From Prevotella sp. (lineage in GTDB: Bacteria; Bacteroidota; Bacteroidia; Bacteroidales; Bacteroidaceae): a DNA stretch of 44,712 bases. The notes beneath the pieces were generated by a model, which worked only from the letters and a program-made list of their open reading frames with translations, ran no database searches and was not told where the DNA came from. Of the stretch, positions 26,026 to 35,240 are shown piece after piece (the first letter of the stretch is position 1; each line of letters opens with the position of its first letter). Location of the stretch: positions 1 to 44,712 of the forward strand of contig JAFUVB010000001.1 of NCBI GenBank assembly GCA_017471245.1, read 5' to 3'. Both the position numbers and the translations under genes were made by a program.

Positions 26026-26526
26026 CTATTTCAATTGTTTTTGAATTTGAGAAAAAAGACCTGCGGTTGTGACCGCTACAATAAATTGAACAATCAATGA
26101 GGTAGAAATTAATGACATTGACAGCAGTCCAATCGATATTAAACCAAACTTCAGCAGGTAATAGAAGAGCTTACTGGCAATGATAGAAATCAATAACGAC
26201 CAGAATGGCTTATTAATTCTTTTGATAAGGGCCGCATATACAATTACATTGCAAACCATCTCTATCGAAATCAGCAGAGATTTAATAAACAATGGATGAC
26301 TTGCTAATATATATGAGAATAAAGGTAGTGTCAAGGCCAAAAACATAGCATTATATTTGCTATTCAGAACAACTACACTAATCAACACCATTATACGAAT
26401 CGGTTCGATAATATAAAATGGTACAGGCGTAAGATGTGCTATGGCAGGCATGAAATACACCAGAACAAACGCAAGTACATCAAGAGTGATGACCGTACTC
26501 GTTTTTCTATCAAATACACTTGTCAT
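26026..26526 (-). CDS. small polytopic membrane protein, unknown function
   Basis: The 166 residues contain about five or six hydrophobic spans (near 16-33, 41-54, 61-77, 84-104, 108-128 and 132-155), with no catalytic motif visible. The size and span count recall ECF-transporter substrate-binding subunits, but no diagnostic motif supports that. The start overlaps the SGNH gene stop by four bases, so the two are likely translated together. It may serve the acylation module. Confidence 0.65.
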   Translation of the reverse strand: MTSVFDRKTSTVITLDVLAFVLVYFMPAIAHLTPVPFYIIEPIRIMVLISVVVLNSKYNAMFLALTLPLFSYILASHPLFIKSLLISIEMVCNVIVYAALIKRINKPFWSLLISIIASKLFYYLLKFGLISIGLLSMSLISTSLIVQFIVAVTTAGLFSQIQKQLK

Positions 26527-27449
26527 AATTCAGTCTTTTTTTTAAAATAATTCTTCACATCGCAAATAGTCATTTCAGTATATAGTGTGGCACCACTTCT
26601 GTTCAAATGGGCGGCATCTTCGAACAGGTCTTTATTCGAAGAAAATGCAGCATTCTCATAGAAGTCAAAGAGGGTTACATTATATTCTGCACATAAACTC
26701 TCAATTGCTCCATATAATTCTTTTGACGAGCTTTTGTATCGTGGAGAAATGCACATTAACAATTCCACGGAATCTCTTTGTACAGCTTTGATGAAGTCCT
26801 CAAAGAACTTAAGTTTGACTTTATCAATTGGAGCATCATTCGGTATCTCCTCATAATTGGTCGGCTCGTAATCCATTTGCCCTTTCAGTGGGGCATAGCC
26901 GAGATCATACATTGGAACAGTTTGTATGTATTCTTTGGCGAGATTAACCGTTTTGCAATTATAACGCAGAAGCCCGGAGAACAGTTTGTAATACTCCTCA
27001 TCTGAGATGCGCTTCACAATATCCTGTACGGAAGGATGCCAGTAATAAGGCTTTAGCTGCGATATATACCTCTTGTCTTGCTGGTCTTCCGGATACTCGT
27101 AACAGTCAAAACCCAATGTGAGGTCATAAACGATGACCTTAGGCTTATACCTATCACGTATCAAGTTGTAAAGGCCGTATGCGAGTATGATGCCATTGCC
27201 ATCGTAGCCCGCATTATAGCACTTCAATCCCAAGGAGTCGCTGATGATGTGCGGGTCGTAATGGTGGCGTGCTCTCGATGACCCCATAATGAGCACATCG
27301 TACTTTTCGTTCATCACCAGGTCGTTCATCTGCTTGTTTGAACCTCCCTTGGCATGAGCCACCATATAGTCGCATACCCGTCCGAAGCAGAAATCAATCG
27401 CCACAATGACAGCAAAAAACAGGGCTATTTTGACAACAAACTTCCTCAT
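26523..27449 (-). CDS. SGNH-hydrolase-like membrane-anchored protein (MBOAT partner)
   Basis: An N-terminal membrane helix (residues about 5-22) is followed by an extracytoplasmic SGNH domain. The nucleophile-block motif is IMGSSRARHH (GSSRA at 56-60), and the C-terminal block is DAAHLNRSGA, giving the Asp/His pair. Such proteins (DltD- or AlgX/AlgJ-like) take acyl groups delivered by an MBOAT channel enzyme and place them on a polysaccharide. The MBOAT gene lies immediately upstream, ending three bases before this start. When that gene is OFF this protein may have no donor. Confidence 0.82.
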   Translation of the reverse strand: MRKFVVKIALFFAVIVAIDFCFGRVCDYMVAHAKGGSNKQMNDLVMNEKYDVLIMGSSRARHHYDPHIISDSLGLKCYNAGYDGNGIILAYGLYNLIRDRYKPKVIVYDLTLGFDCYEYPEDQQDKRYISQLKPYYWHPSVQDIVKRISDEEYYKLFSGLLRYNCKTVNLAKEYIQTVPMYDLGYAPLKGQMDYEPTNYEEIPNDAPIDKVKLKFFEDFIKAVQRDSVELLMCISPRYKSSSKELYGAIESLCAEYNVTLFDFYENAAFSSNKDLFEDAAHLNRSGATLYTEMTICDVKNYFKKKTEL

Positions 27450-27452
27450 AAG

Positions 27453-28893
27453 CTAAAAACTGACATAAATGAAAGAACCGCCACTGAATACACCAAAATT
27501 GAGTATCATGCAAAACAGCACTACATAGACCGCCCATCGCACCAATGGTCGCTGAAGCACCTTGAGACGGTTGGAGAACCATTCGTCTCGCAAATCCTTG
27601 AAGGCCAATAGCAGTATTCCCGTTAACAACATAAACCACTCCGAACCTTGCAGCAAGGCCAACTTGGGCACTCCTGGTGCCACAATCATTTTTCCTATCA
27701 CCGCAAAAGCATCGCTGATATTCGGCATCCTGAAGAACACCCATGCGAAGTTTACCAACAGGAATGTCACGCATATTCTCACGGTCTTTACAGCCCAGTT
27801 TTTTCCTTCATACTTCTGCCATCCTAATGCCTTCTCTATAATCTGCAACACTCCGTGCATCACGCCCCACACAATGAACGTCCAGTTGGCTCCATGCCAG
27901 ATGCCACTCACAAGGAAGGTGACAAAGATGTTCCAATAGGTTCTCGGTTTGCTGCAACGGCTGCCGCCCAGTGGGATATATACTTGACGGGTCAACCAGC
28001 GGGTCAGCGAGATATGCCAGCGCTTCCAAAAATCCGTGATGCTTGTGGCAAGATACGGTCTGCGGAAGTTGTCAATCAAGTTGAAGCCCAGCGTCCGTGC
28101 AATTCCTATCGCCATCAGCGAGTAGCCCGCAAAGTCGCAGTAGATCTGTAGCGTATAGAACACACTCGCCACAAAGCATGTGGCCCCGATGTAATGGATA
28201 TAGTTGGCATAAACCGTATCTACAAACAGTCCCAAGCGGTCAGCTATGACCAGCTTGATGAACATACCCCATAGCAGTTGTTTCAATCCCTGCTTTCCTT
28301 GCTCATAGTCAAACGTGTGGGTAGCTTTTATCTGCGGCATCAAGTCCTCTGCCGTACTGATTGGGCCAGAGGTCACTTGCGGGAAGAAGCTCACGAACAG
28401 CACATAGTCCAACAGATTCTTTTCTGCCTTAATCCTTCCGTGATAAACATCCAGCATGTAGCCCACTGCCTGAAACGTAAAGAACGAAATCCCAACTGGT
28501 ATTGCCCAATTCAAACCCGGAAGCTCAAACTTGAGACCTGAAACCTGTAGCAGAGACGTCAAGCTCTCATTGATGAAGTTGTAATACTTAAACACCAGCA
28601 GCGGCAATAGCCCTAACAATGCAAAGCACCACGCCAGTCTCTTTCTCGCACTTTGAACTTTTAACTTTGAACTTTTAACTTCTTGAGCATCAAGCAAATA
28701 CCCCCCCCCAATACGTAATCAGCGTAACTCCCAGAAGGACAAGGGCGAAGGCCGGTTTCCAGTTCATATAGAGCAGATAGCTCGCAAGAACGAGAAACAC
28801 CTTCCGCCATTGGTTCCATTTGGAGGGAATCAGCCAATAGATTCCGAAGATGAGCGGGAATACAAGCCAGAAAGAAAACGAATTAAATGCCAT
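27453..28893 (-). CDS. MBOAT-family O-acyltransferase (AlgI-like), phase-variable, OFF
   Basis: Polytopic MBOAT enzymes pass acyl groups across the inner membrane. The N-terminal part starts at ATG 28893 with MAFNSFSFWLVFPLIFGIYW and reaches VTLITYWGG at a G9 run (28701-28709, codon 62), then stops within a few codons. The rest continues in another frame, with VPVGISFFTFQAVGYMLDVY-type sequence, the RWHISLTRWL motif and the active-site His in GIWHGANWTFIVWG. One G fewer (G8) joins them as TYWGGYLLDAQEV and gives 479 residues, the usual length. A KSSKLKVQS simple-repeat insertion follows the tract. Confidence 0.88.
28701..28709 (-). repeat. G9 run, phase-variation tract in MBOAT
   Basis: Nine G on the coding strand, followed by TATTT. 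G8 restores the frame. Confidence 0.87.
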
Positions 28894-30040
28894 TTGTTTC
28901 CAACAATTTACCGTATTCGTCGCTGGTCATAAACAACACGTCCTGGTATTTCTTCACGATGGTATTGAGCAGCGACTTGAATTGCTTGATATTATTATCG
29001 CGGTTCTCTGGATATAGTTCTCCGATGAAGTTCTGGCGGTGGGAAGAGATGATGGCTGCCTGTCCCCGCTTAAACGCTTTCTCCGCCTGCGCCATGCAAA
29101 AGTCAGCATTGCGTTTGGGGTTCTCACTTGGCTCAAAAGAGCAGTTGCGCACCATATAGATTAGCCCATTGCTGTTGCGCTGGCCTGTATATCTGAACTC
29201 TGTTTGCCCACCATTTCTCATCACATAATAGGAGTGTCGCTGGTTGCGGCTACCCTGAAGATACCTCACGCCACAACGCAAAGCTTCATCCTCGATGGCC
29301 GTGTCCCAGGTATAGTTAGGGGCAATCATCGACTCGGAACGATAGCCAAACAACTTCTCGAAAATGTCAAGGCCATCCCTTATGCTCTCTTTGGCAAAGG
29401 CATACTCTTCTTCATTTGCCAAATTAAAAGCAGCTAATGAATGTTGGCGCGGATCATCCGTTTTGTCTACGACAACTGAAATCACTCTTCTGTCGAAAGA
29501 ATCCAAAACTGGCCTACACCCTTTCTGCAAGAGGCCAAGCCACATCTGGGGATTCAGATGCTCGCGTCCATGAAATTGAGGATGAAGTACACCCTGCTTC
29601 ATCCCCTCAAGCCACAAGGCAAACGAGCGGTCGTGATGAGTGCATCGCTTTAGCGTCTCTGTAAACAGTTCGTAGTGGTACTCCTGAAAACCGGTCTGAC
29701 GGATTTTGTCGAAATCAGGATTGGCCACCACGCAGTTCATGGTCAATTTTGCCGAATTACCCTTGCAGTCCTTTACGCTGCTTAATGCCTCTATCAACAC
29801 CTCCAAATCGGTATTGGAAGCTAAGGTATCATAGCGGTCATAGCCGATGTGATCCGCATACTGGTATCCTTTGGTTTTTAGCTCTTGCAGTATTTGTGGC
29901 GACGGCATACGAATACTTCCCCAATCGTCACTCTCTATAACAACGATGTGATTGTTTTCGAACTTTCTGTCCCTGATTTGGGAAGCTTTAAGGTCCGCTC
30001 TATATTTTATTGCATCTAAAAATGAACTAATACTCTTCAT
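28883..30040 (-). CDS. polysaccharide-deacetylase-like (NodB-fold) protein
   Basis: The 385-residue protein has a CE4/NodB-like layout: the metal-binding VIESDDWGSIRMP (residues about 34-45), PQFHGREHLNPQMW with two His (157-161), and near the C-terminus AAIISSHRQNFIGELYP. There is no signal peptide, so it may act in the cytoplasm. Related proteins occur often in capsule loci with unknown substrates. Its end overlaps the MBOAT start by 11 bases. An alternative is a deacetylase-fold protein with another activity. Confidence 0.75.
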   Translation of the reverse strand: MKSISSFLDAIKYRADLKASQIRDRKFENNHIVVIESDDWGSIRMPSPQILQELKTKGYQYADHIGYDRYDTLASNTDLEVLIEALSSVKDCKGNSAKLTMNCVVANPDFDKIRQTGFQEYHYELFTETLKRCTHHDRSFALWLEGMKQGVLHPQFHGREHLNPQMWLGLLQKGCRPVLDSFDRRVISVVVDKTDDPRQHSLAAFNLANEEEYAFAKESIRDGLDIFEKLFGYRSESMIAPNYTWDTAIEDEALRCGVRYLQGSRNQRHSYYVMRNGGQTEFRYTGQRNSNGLIYMVRNCSFEPSENPKRNADFCMAQAEKAFKRGQAAIISSHRQNFIGELYPENRDNNIKQFKSLLNTIVKKYQDVLFMTSDEYGKLLETNGI

Positions 30041-30045
30041 GCTTT

Positions 30046-31350
30046 TTATGCTTTCGATGTGAAGTCTCTGCTTAATTTTATTACATAGAAAGAAACTACA
30101 AAAAGATAAAGGTTATAAGATGGGGTTAACAACTGCCCTGTCTGTACATACAGAAAGGCAATAAGAAATGGTACAAGGCTAACTGGTGAACCCTTCTTGT
30201 AACACACTTTCACGGCTTTTACAGTGATGTAAAGGAAGAAGAGCAAACCAATTACACCATAGGAAACCAATACCTGCTGCAAACCGTTATGTGTTGAAAG
30301 ATTTATCTCGCTAATCACACTGCCATAATGCACAGCTCCTGTTCCAAACAACAGATAAAGCGGATGATTGAAAAGGTAAGAGTTATAGTCAGCAAACACG
30401 GTCGTCCTGCTCCCCAAAGTATCCATCGATTCAGCAGTAAGGCGACTATTGTAAGCATTATACAGGAGAGAGGTGTTAGTTAAAATATACACTCCGGCAA
30501 TAATTGCAACGAAAAGAAGAAAATACCGGCCAAAAGTTGCTCTTTTCAAATCCGATCTTGCAAACAATAAAAGCAATACCATCATAATAATGAGGGCATA
30601 CAAAAATGTTCGAGATACACCAAGAGCGCCTACAAATACATAAAGGGCAGCCAATCCTATCATCACCCAAAGATTGACTTTCTTTTTTATATATAGCACA
30701 ATTATAGAAGCTATTCCGATGATAGAAAAGAAACCCAATCCATTCGGATTAGCATTCAACATCATCGTACCTTCTTCTACACCAGAAATAGACTTCGTAT
30801 ATCCTATACGACCGCTCTCTTCCAATAGCATCTCAAAGCTGCCATTGATCTGCGTGATATAGAAGATGGCAAACAGGAACACGGCAAGACCGGCACAAAA
30901 ATAAAGGATACATCTTTTTATATCAACGATTTCCTCCTTCAGTGTGACAAAATAGAACAGGAAAAACAGATCGCAGAAATAACCTACAGTGCTGCTCCAG
31001 CTGACTGGAAAACTATAGGTCACATAGTGCATCAGTTCCATAAGTACAACTATGGCGAAACACACAAGCCCATCCCGATTGAATGAATTGGGTCTTTTCG
31101 CCATCAGCGTTATGATCAGCAGCGGGAAGATATAGTTGCCCGGCAAACCACTGGTCAGTGAGAAGAGGAAGAAAATGTAATAGACCAGCGACTGATAGTT
31201 CATTACCACAGCGGGCAGGACCGACAGGGCAATAAACATTGTCCTGCCTATACTGGCGCCATATAAATCTCTCGCGAAAAGTGCAGCCGTCATCAGAATG
31301 ACGGATGCCACCAACACAATACTATTGTTCTTTTTGATAGAAAAATCCAT
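30046..31350 (-). CDS. wzy: O-antigen/capsule polymerase, Wzy-like
   Basis: A 434-residue protein with about ten to twelve hydrophobic spans and a large loop in the second half (SGVEEGTMMLNANPNGLGFF and the NSRLTAESMDTLGSRTTVF segment). The Wzy_C/O-antigen-ligase-like motif INLSTHNGLQQVLVSYGVIG is present. It should polymerise flipped repeat units in the periplasm. ATG 31350 overlaps the preceding ATP-grasp gene by 58 bases; a later start is possible. The gene lacks a long G run. Confidence 0.85.
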   Translation of the reverse strand: MDFSIKKNNSIVLVASVILMTAALFARDLYGASIGRTMFIALSVLPAVVMNYQSLVYYIFFLFSLTSGLPGNYIFPLLIITLMAKRPNSFNRDGLVCFAIVVLMELMHYVTYSFPVSWSSTVGYFCDLFFLFYFVTLKEEIVDIKRCILYFCAGLAVFLFAIFYITQINGSFEMLLEESGRIGYTKSISGVEEGTMMLNANPNGLGFFSIIGIASIIVLYIKKKVNLWVMIGLAALYVFVGALGVSRTFLYALIIMMVLLLLFARSDLKRATFGRYFLLFVAIIAGVYILTNTSLLYNAYNSRLTAESMDTLGSRTTVFADYNSYLFNHPLYLLFGTGAVHYGSVISEINLSTHNGLQQVLVSYGVIGLLFFLYITVKAVKVCYKKGSPVSLVPFLIAFLYVQTGQLLTPSYNLYLFVVSFYVIKLSRDFTSKA

Positions 31351-32462
31351 TTCTTTATCCGTAATTTATGAAGCAGATGTGACTTGACGAATGATTTCAA
31401 ACAGACACGATAGGGCTTAGGGTCGTTTTTGTCTTTGTAATACTTGCATTGAGCGTTTCTATATTCTCGCAACCACTGCCAAATAGAGACATTCTGGTGG
31501 ATCGCATTTTCCAAATCCTTGAAATCCACAATGGAGTACAGTTCATCAATCTCTGACGGCTGTTGTACCGTTTCACTACCGCTACAGTACTCGGCATACA
31601 TGACCGGCAGATTGACACCGGCCTTGACAAGCGAGTAGGTGGTGGCATCGTTGCGAAGGTTTATTTCAATGAAATAATAATCCCCCTTATCATCCTCGAT
31701 AAACTCAATTCCAAACAGCCCCGTGTAGTTCATTTTGGTAACCAACCTCTTGCACCGCTCAACAAGTCGCACATCAAGCCGCTGAAGACGCATCACCCGG
31801 CTGTATGTAGTACCTCCGGAAGATTCACGAATCTTGTATATGTATCCCGGAATGATGATTTCCTTACCCAAAGACAAGCCGACAACAACAATTTCTGACT
31901 TTTTTTGAATATACGACTGAACCAGTACTGTTGTATCCGGCGAAAAGACAGCAGCCTTTTCTGTCAGTTCGCTTTCATTATGACATATCTCAATATGTTT
32001 GCCACCGTTGATGCTTTCCAAGGGTTTCAGCAGACAAGGATATGATTCCACCTCTACTCCTTTCGCATAAATGGCGGTAAATGGTACGTTCATTCCACAT
32101 TCTCCTGCCTGCCGCGTTTGGTAGTTCTTGTCCATGAACGGTGTCAATGCATTCTGCTTTCCACAATGGAAAAACCAGAACCGTTCTTTCAGTTCGTCAT
32201 AATGAGCGTCAGTGATTTGCGACACCACATCCGAACAGCTGACAATGATGGGTTTCTCGCTGCTCTCCACTTGACTTAAGGCATCTATGATGTCGGAAGG
32301 CGATGGGATGTACGTGATACGACGTACATACTTCGACTTTTCAATGTAAGAGCTCGAACACCCGAAAAGAATCACATCCACAACATGTCCGGCACAGCCA
32401 AACGACTTGACCATGCTGAACGTGTTGTGATGATTGGATCCTATGACTATGATGGGATGCAT
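31293..32462 (-). CDS. ATP-grasp ligase, tandem copy A
   Basis: The 389-residue protein starts MHPIIVIGSNHHNTFSMVKS, a pre-ATP-grasp fold. It continues with YPCLLKPLESINGGKHIEIC as the ATP loop and FGIEFIEDDKGDYYFIEINL as the metal-binding strand, followed by RNDATTYSLVKAGVNLP. It is a paralogue of the gene at 32480-33577, with the same domain order and spacing. Its tail (KKWIFLSKRTIV) overlaps the Wzy start. It is a carboxylate-amine ligase by fold; the substrate is unknown. Confidence 0.8.
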   Translation of the reverse strand: MHPIIVIGSNHHNTFSMVKSFGCAGHVVDVILFGCSSSYIEKSKYVRRITYIPSPSDIIDALSQVESSEKPIIVSCSDVVSQITDAHYDELKERFWFFHCGKQNALTPFMDKNYQTRQAGECGMNVPFTAIYAKGVEVESYPCLLKPLESINGGKHIEICHNESELTEKAAVFSPDTTVLVQSYIQKKSEIVVVGLSLGKEIIIPGYIYKIRESSGGTTYSRVMRLQRLDVRLVERCKRLVTKMNYTGLFGIEFIEDDKGDYYFIEINLRNDATTYSLVKAGVNLPVMYAEYCSGSETVQQPSEIDELYSIVDFKDLENAIHQNVSIWQWLREYRNAQCKYYKDKNDPKPYRVCLKSFVKSHLLHKLRIKKWIFLSKRTIVLCWWHPSF

Positions 32463-32479
32463 TGATTTAAGTTATGAGG

Positions 32480-33577
32480 TTATCTGTGTCTTAAAATATA
32501 TTTCAACGGACCGTTGTCCCTTATGTTCCAGATGATATGTGTATCGGCCCGCAATAGTTGCCAAATCCAACGGGGTTTGGAGATGATACCCGTTGAAACG
32601 AACTGCCTGTAATCGACCAGTTCATTCATTCCTGTAAACGACTTCTTATTCATCTTTGGTTGTAAATCGTTACCTTCTCCCGTTACGGCGCAACAATAGA
32701 GATAGGGCAGATTGATGCCGGCATCCGTAATCAGATAAGTGTGGCCGTCGTGACGGAAATTCACTTCCGTGAAATACCACTCTCCGTTTTTATCTACCAG
32801 GAACTCGACAGAAAAGAGACCCTGGAAGTTTATATCCAAAAGCATCTGCTTGATCCTGCCCATAAAATCACTATCCTCAACTTTGTCAAATCTGTGATAA
32901 CCGCCATAGGCGTGGTCGGAAAAACGCAACTGATGCTGGATGTAAGGGATATAGACCGTCCCGTTTGCGGCATAGCCGATATAATCGATTTCGTCAACCT
33001 TATCAATGAACTGCTGCACTAAAAGCACGTCTGACAAGCAGTTCTGCTGGACAGTCTTCAACTCTTCGCGATTATTGCACTTGCACTCTTCTTTTTTTCC
33101 GCCATCAATACTCTTCAATGACTTGGTAAAAACAGGATAAGAGAGATCATCGGGAATAGCATCCGATTTGCGGAGAACCCTCATGTGGGGAATCTTAAAA
33201 CCATACGACACGGCAAGTTCACCGATGTTTTTCTTATTCATTAGCCGTGTCAACTTGCCGTCTTCGTCAGAAGCGGGAACGATAAAAGACTCTCTCAGTT
33301 CGGAAGCTCTCATATCAAACAAAGTTTCGGTTACGTCATCGCTGCTAAGCAATATAGGCTTTGGAACTTCGCCCGAGAAACGATCTATGATATATTGCAT
33401 TCCATCCTGCGGACTCTCCGCAAAATGACACTCGGCAGGATACCTGCTGCGAAACACCATTCCATCCTTGCTTTGCAATAAGACGCAATACGGACGAATA
33501 CCTTTTTCTCCCAAACTCCGAACCAAACCCAGCAAATTCTGGTGGTTGCAGCCAAATACGATAACTTTATTATTCAT
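32480..33577 (-). CDS. ATP-grasp ligase, tandem copy B
   Basis: A 365-residue paralogue of copy A. The N-terminus is KVIVFGCNHQNLLGLVRSLG. It has YPVFTKSLKSIDGGKKEECK and FSVEFLVDKNGEWYFTEVNF with RHDGHTYLITDAGINLP. The strong parallel with copy A suggests duplication followed by a change of substrate. The copies are 17 bases apart. The gene is intact and carries no long G run. Confidence 0.8.
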   Translation of the reverse strand: MNNKVIVFGCNHQNLLGLVRSLGEKGIRPYCVLLQSKDGMVFRSRYPAECHFAESPQDGMQYIIDRFSGEVPKPILLSSDDVTETLFDMRASELRESFIVPASDEDGKLTRLMNKKNIGELAVSYGFKIPHMRVLRKSDAIPDDLSYPVFTKSLKSIDGGKKEECKCNNREELKTVQQNCLSDVLLVQQFIDKVDEIDYIGYAANGTVYIPYIQHQLRFSDHAYGGYHRFDKVEDSDFMGRIKQMLLDINFQGLFSVEFLVDKNGEWYFTEVNFRHDGHTYLITDAGINLPYLYCCAVTGEGNDLQPKMNKKSFTGMNELVDYRQFVSTGIISKPRWIWQLLRADTHIIWNIRDNGPLKYILRHR

Positions 33578-33627
33578 TGTCTTGTAAGTTTATTCGTTTT
33601 CGAGAAACTTACAAGACATTGAGCCGT

Positions 33628-34112
33628 CTATATAAGTTTCTTCTTTATTACGGCAGGATTACCTGCAACTAATACTCCCGAAGGTACATCTTTTGTCACA
33701 ATGGCCCCAGCCGCTACGACGCTCATACTACCGATGGTCACACCCGGCAGAATGGTAGCATTGGCACCGACCCAGACATTATCTTCGATAACTACGGGGG
33801 CGGTCATCTTCGGGTAGATGGCCGCCAGTTTATTCTTCGGGCCATTAGGGTTGGCACTTGTCAGTACCGTTGCCCCGTATGCCAACGTGGAGTTTTCCCC
33901 TATCTCAATCCTGTCCTTGGCTAATAGCAGACAGTGACTGTTGATCTCCGCATTGGGATGGAGCACGACATTGTCATACCGACCTATTACAGAGCAGTTT
34001 GGGGAAATGCGCTGCCCCCCCCTATCAGTCTGATACCCAGCGACTTATACCACCGCATAGGATAGCGATTAAGAATGGGGAGGCGCATAAACAATAGATA
34101 TATACTTTTCAT
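33628..34112 (-). CDS. LbH-family O-acetyltransferase, phase-variable, OFF in this sequence
   Basis: Close in layout to the enzyme at 7817-8294: LTSANPNGPKNKLAAIYP, VIEDNVWVGANATILPGVTI, then VAAGAIVTKDVPSGVLVAGN. The frame from ATG 34112 reaches a G8 run (34015-34022) at codon 31 and then ends at a TAA about 11 codons on. One extra G (G9) gives RLIGGGQRISPNCSVIGRYD and joins the catalytic domain, for 161 residues. Without the upstream part the domain would lack its first coils. The two similar acetyltransferases need opposite changes to turn on. Confidence 0.85.
34015..34022 (-). repeat. G8 run, phase-variation tract in the acetyltransferase
   Basis: Eight G on the coding strand, followed by CAGCG. 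G9 restores the frame. Confidence 0.85.
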
Positions 34113-34128
34113 TTTATGAGACTTATGA

Positions 34129-35229
34129 TTATGAATTTTCTGTCTTGAATTGATTGGCAATGCCTACCTTCTTGCCCATTTGAGAGGCATAGACACCTGT
34201 GCCTGTATTAATCTCAATAATAACCGGTCCATCTTCTGTTGAAGCGACATCGAATCCAACACTATTGTAGTAAGGCAGCAACTTAACGGTTTTTTCAACG
34301 AGTTGCCGTACAGCAGGCCATTGCGGCACCAAATAATCTTTGAATACAACCTTGGTATCAGGGTGTTCATAGTACTTCGTTAAATCGTATTCGCGCAATC
34401 CGTATTCCTCTATCCTGCCTGTTCTCATATCCAGGCTCAACACGATACCGCCCTTTGCGGCATTATCAACATAAGATCCTTTTCTTCCCACCCTAATACT
34501 GCAAGAAACAACTTTATCTTTATAAGTCATGACCCTGAATGTATTTACGGTGTCGGGATTAAGTCTTGACAGTACAGGGTCTTGTTTCAATTGCTTCTCG
34601 AAGATGTAGTTATTGGAGCCTAAATGATTACGAATCCCCTGAGCAGTCATCTTCCACCCGTCTTCCGAACACAATGCTCCGTCTATGCGTAAAGCTAAAG
34701 AAATACCGCTTGCCGCTCCTCCTCTAAAGCGTTTGATAAACACTCGTTCGTCAGTGATCTTGCTGATAATATCATCTACTTCTGCATCATCTATGATATT
34801 GCCATTCCTGCGGAATACGCCCGCCTGAAACACAAAATACCGCTCAGGTACCGGCAGATGGTACATCCGCATGACATCATGAAACAAGATCTTGTCATCC
34901 AATAGAATGTGATATTGAGAGTCTTTGTCAGCAGCATATCGGTAATAGGCACCTTGAGGAACAAAAGTTTTCATCAATTCCATATCACCGAAATCTTTCA
35001 AGAACATGCCAAAGCGGAAATACGTATCGGGGAAGCAATGCCAGTATTTAATCAGTTTATTCAACTCTAAATATATGTTAATCAGGCTTTTACCCCCCCC
35101 CGTTTGAGATTGGGATAGCTTAAAGGTATTGTACATATTCAACCCCTTATAAATATCTGTTTTCTTCCAGTCTCTATGGCGAAGTTTGCACGACACAAAG
35201 CTTCTCGCAATTTCAGTTAATACTCCCAT
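34129..35229 (-). CDS. sugar-transfer-associated ATP-grasp protein, phase-variable tract, ON
   Basis: The 366-residue protein resembles the ATPgrasp_ST family. It has DDKILFHDVMRMYHLPVPER before the core, RVFIKRFRGGAASGISLALR as the ATP loop, and SVGFDVASTEDGPVIIEINT with GTGVYASQMGKKVGI at the end. The Glu and Asn of IEINT fit metal binding. A G9 run (35093-35101, codon 43) encodes QTGGGKSLIN in frame, so the gene is ON; G10 or G8 would shift it. It is flanked by the OFF acetyltransferase and by Wzx. Confidence 0.82.
   Translation of the reverse strand: MGVLTEIARSFVSCKLRHRDWKKTDIYKGLNMYNTFKLSQSQTGGGKSLINIYLELNKLIKYWHCFPDTYFRFGMFLKDFGDMELMKTFVPQGAYYRYAADKDSQYHILLDDKILFHDVMRMYHLPVPERYFVFQAGVFRRNGNIIDDAEVDDIISKITDERVFIKRFRGGAASGISLALRIDGALCSEDGWKMTAQGIRNHLGSNNYIFEKQLKQDPVLSRLNPDTVNTFRVMTYKDKVVSCSIRVGRKGSYVDNAAKGGIVLSLDMRTGRIEEYGLREYDLTKYYEHPDTKVVFKDYLVPQWPAVRQLVEKTVKLLPYYNSVGFDVASTEDGPVIIEINTGTGVYASQMGKKVGIANQFKTENS
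35093..35101 (-). repeat. G9 run, candidate phase-variation tract (ON state)
   Basis: Nine G on the coding strand, followed by TAAAA. One more G would give GGG-TAA, an immediate stop. Confidence 0.78.
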
Positions 35230-35240
35230 AATTACTTGAT

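Noticed and set aside
27453-28893. Reading the five broken genes as ordinary pseudogenes
   Set aside because: Each has exactly one defect, always at the G run, and all family motifs downstream are intact, which is not how random decay looks.
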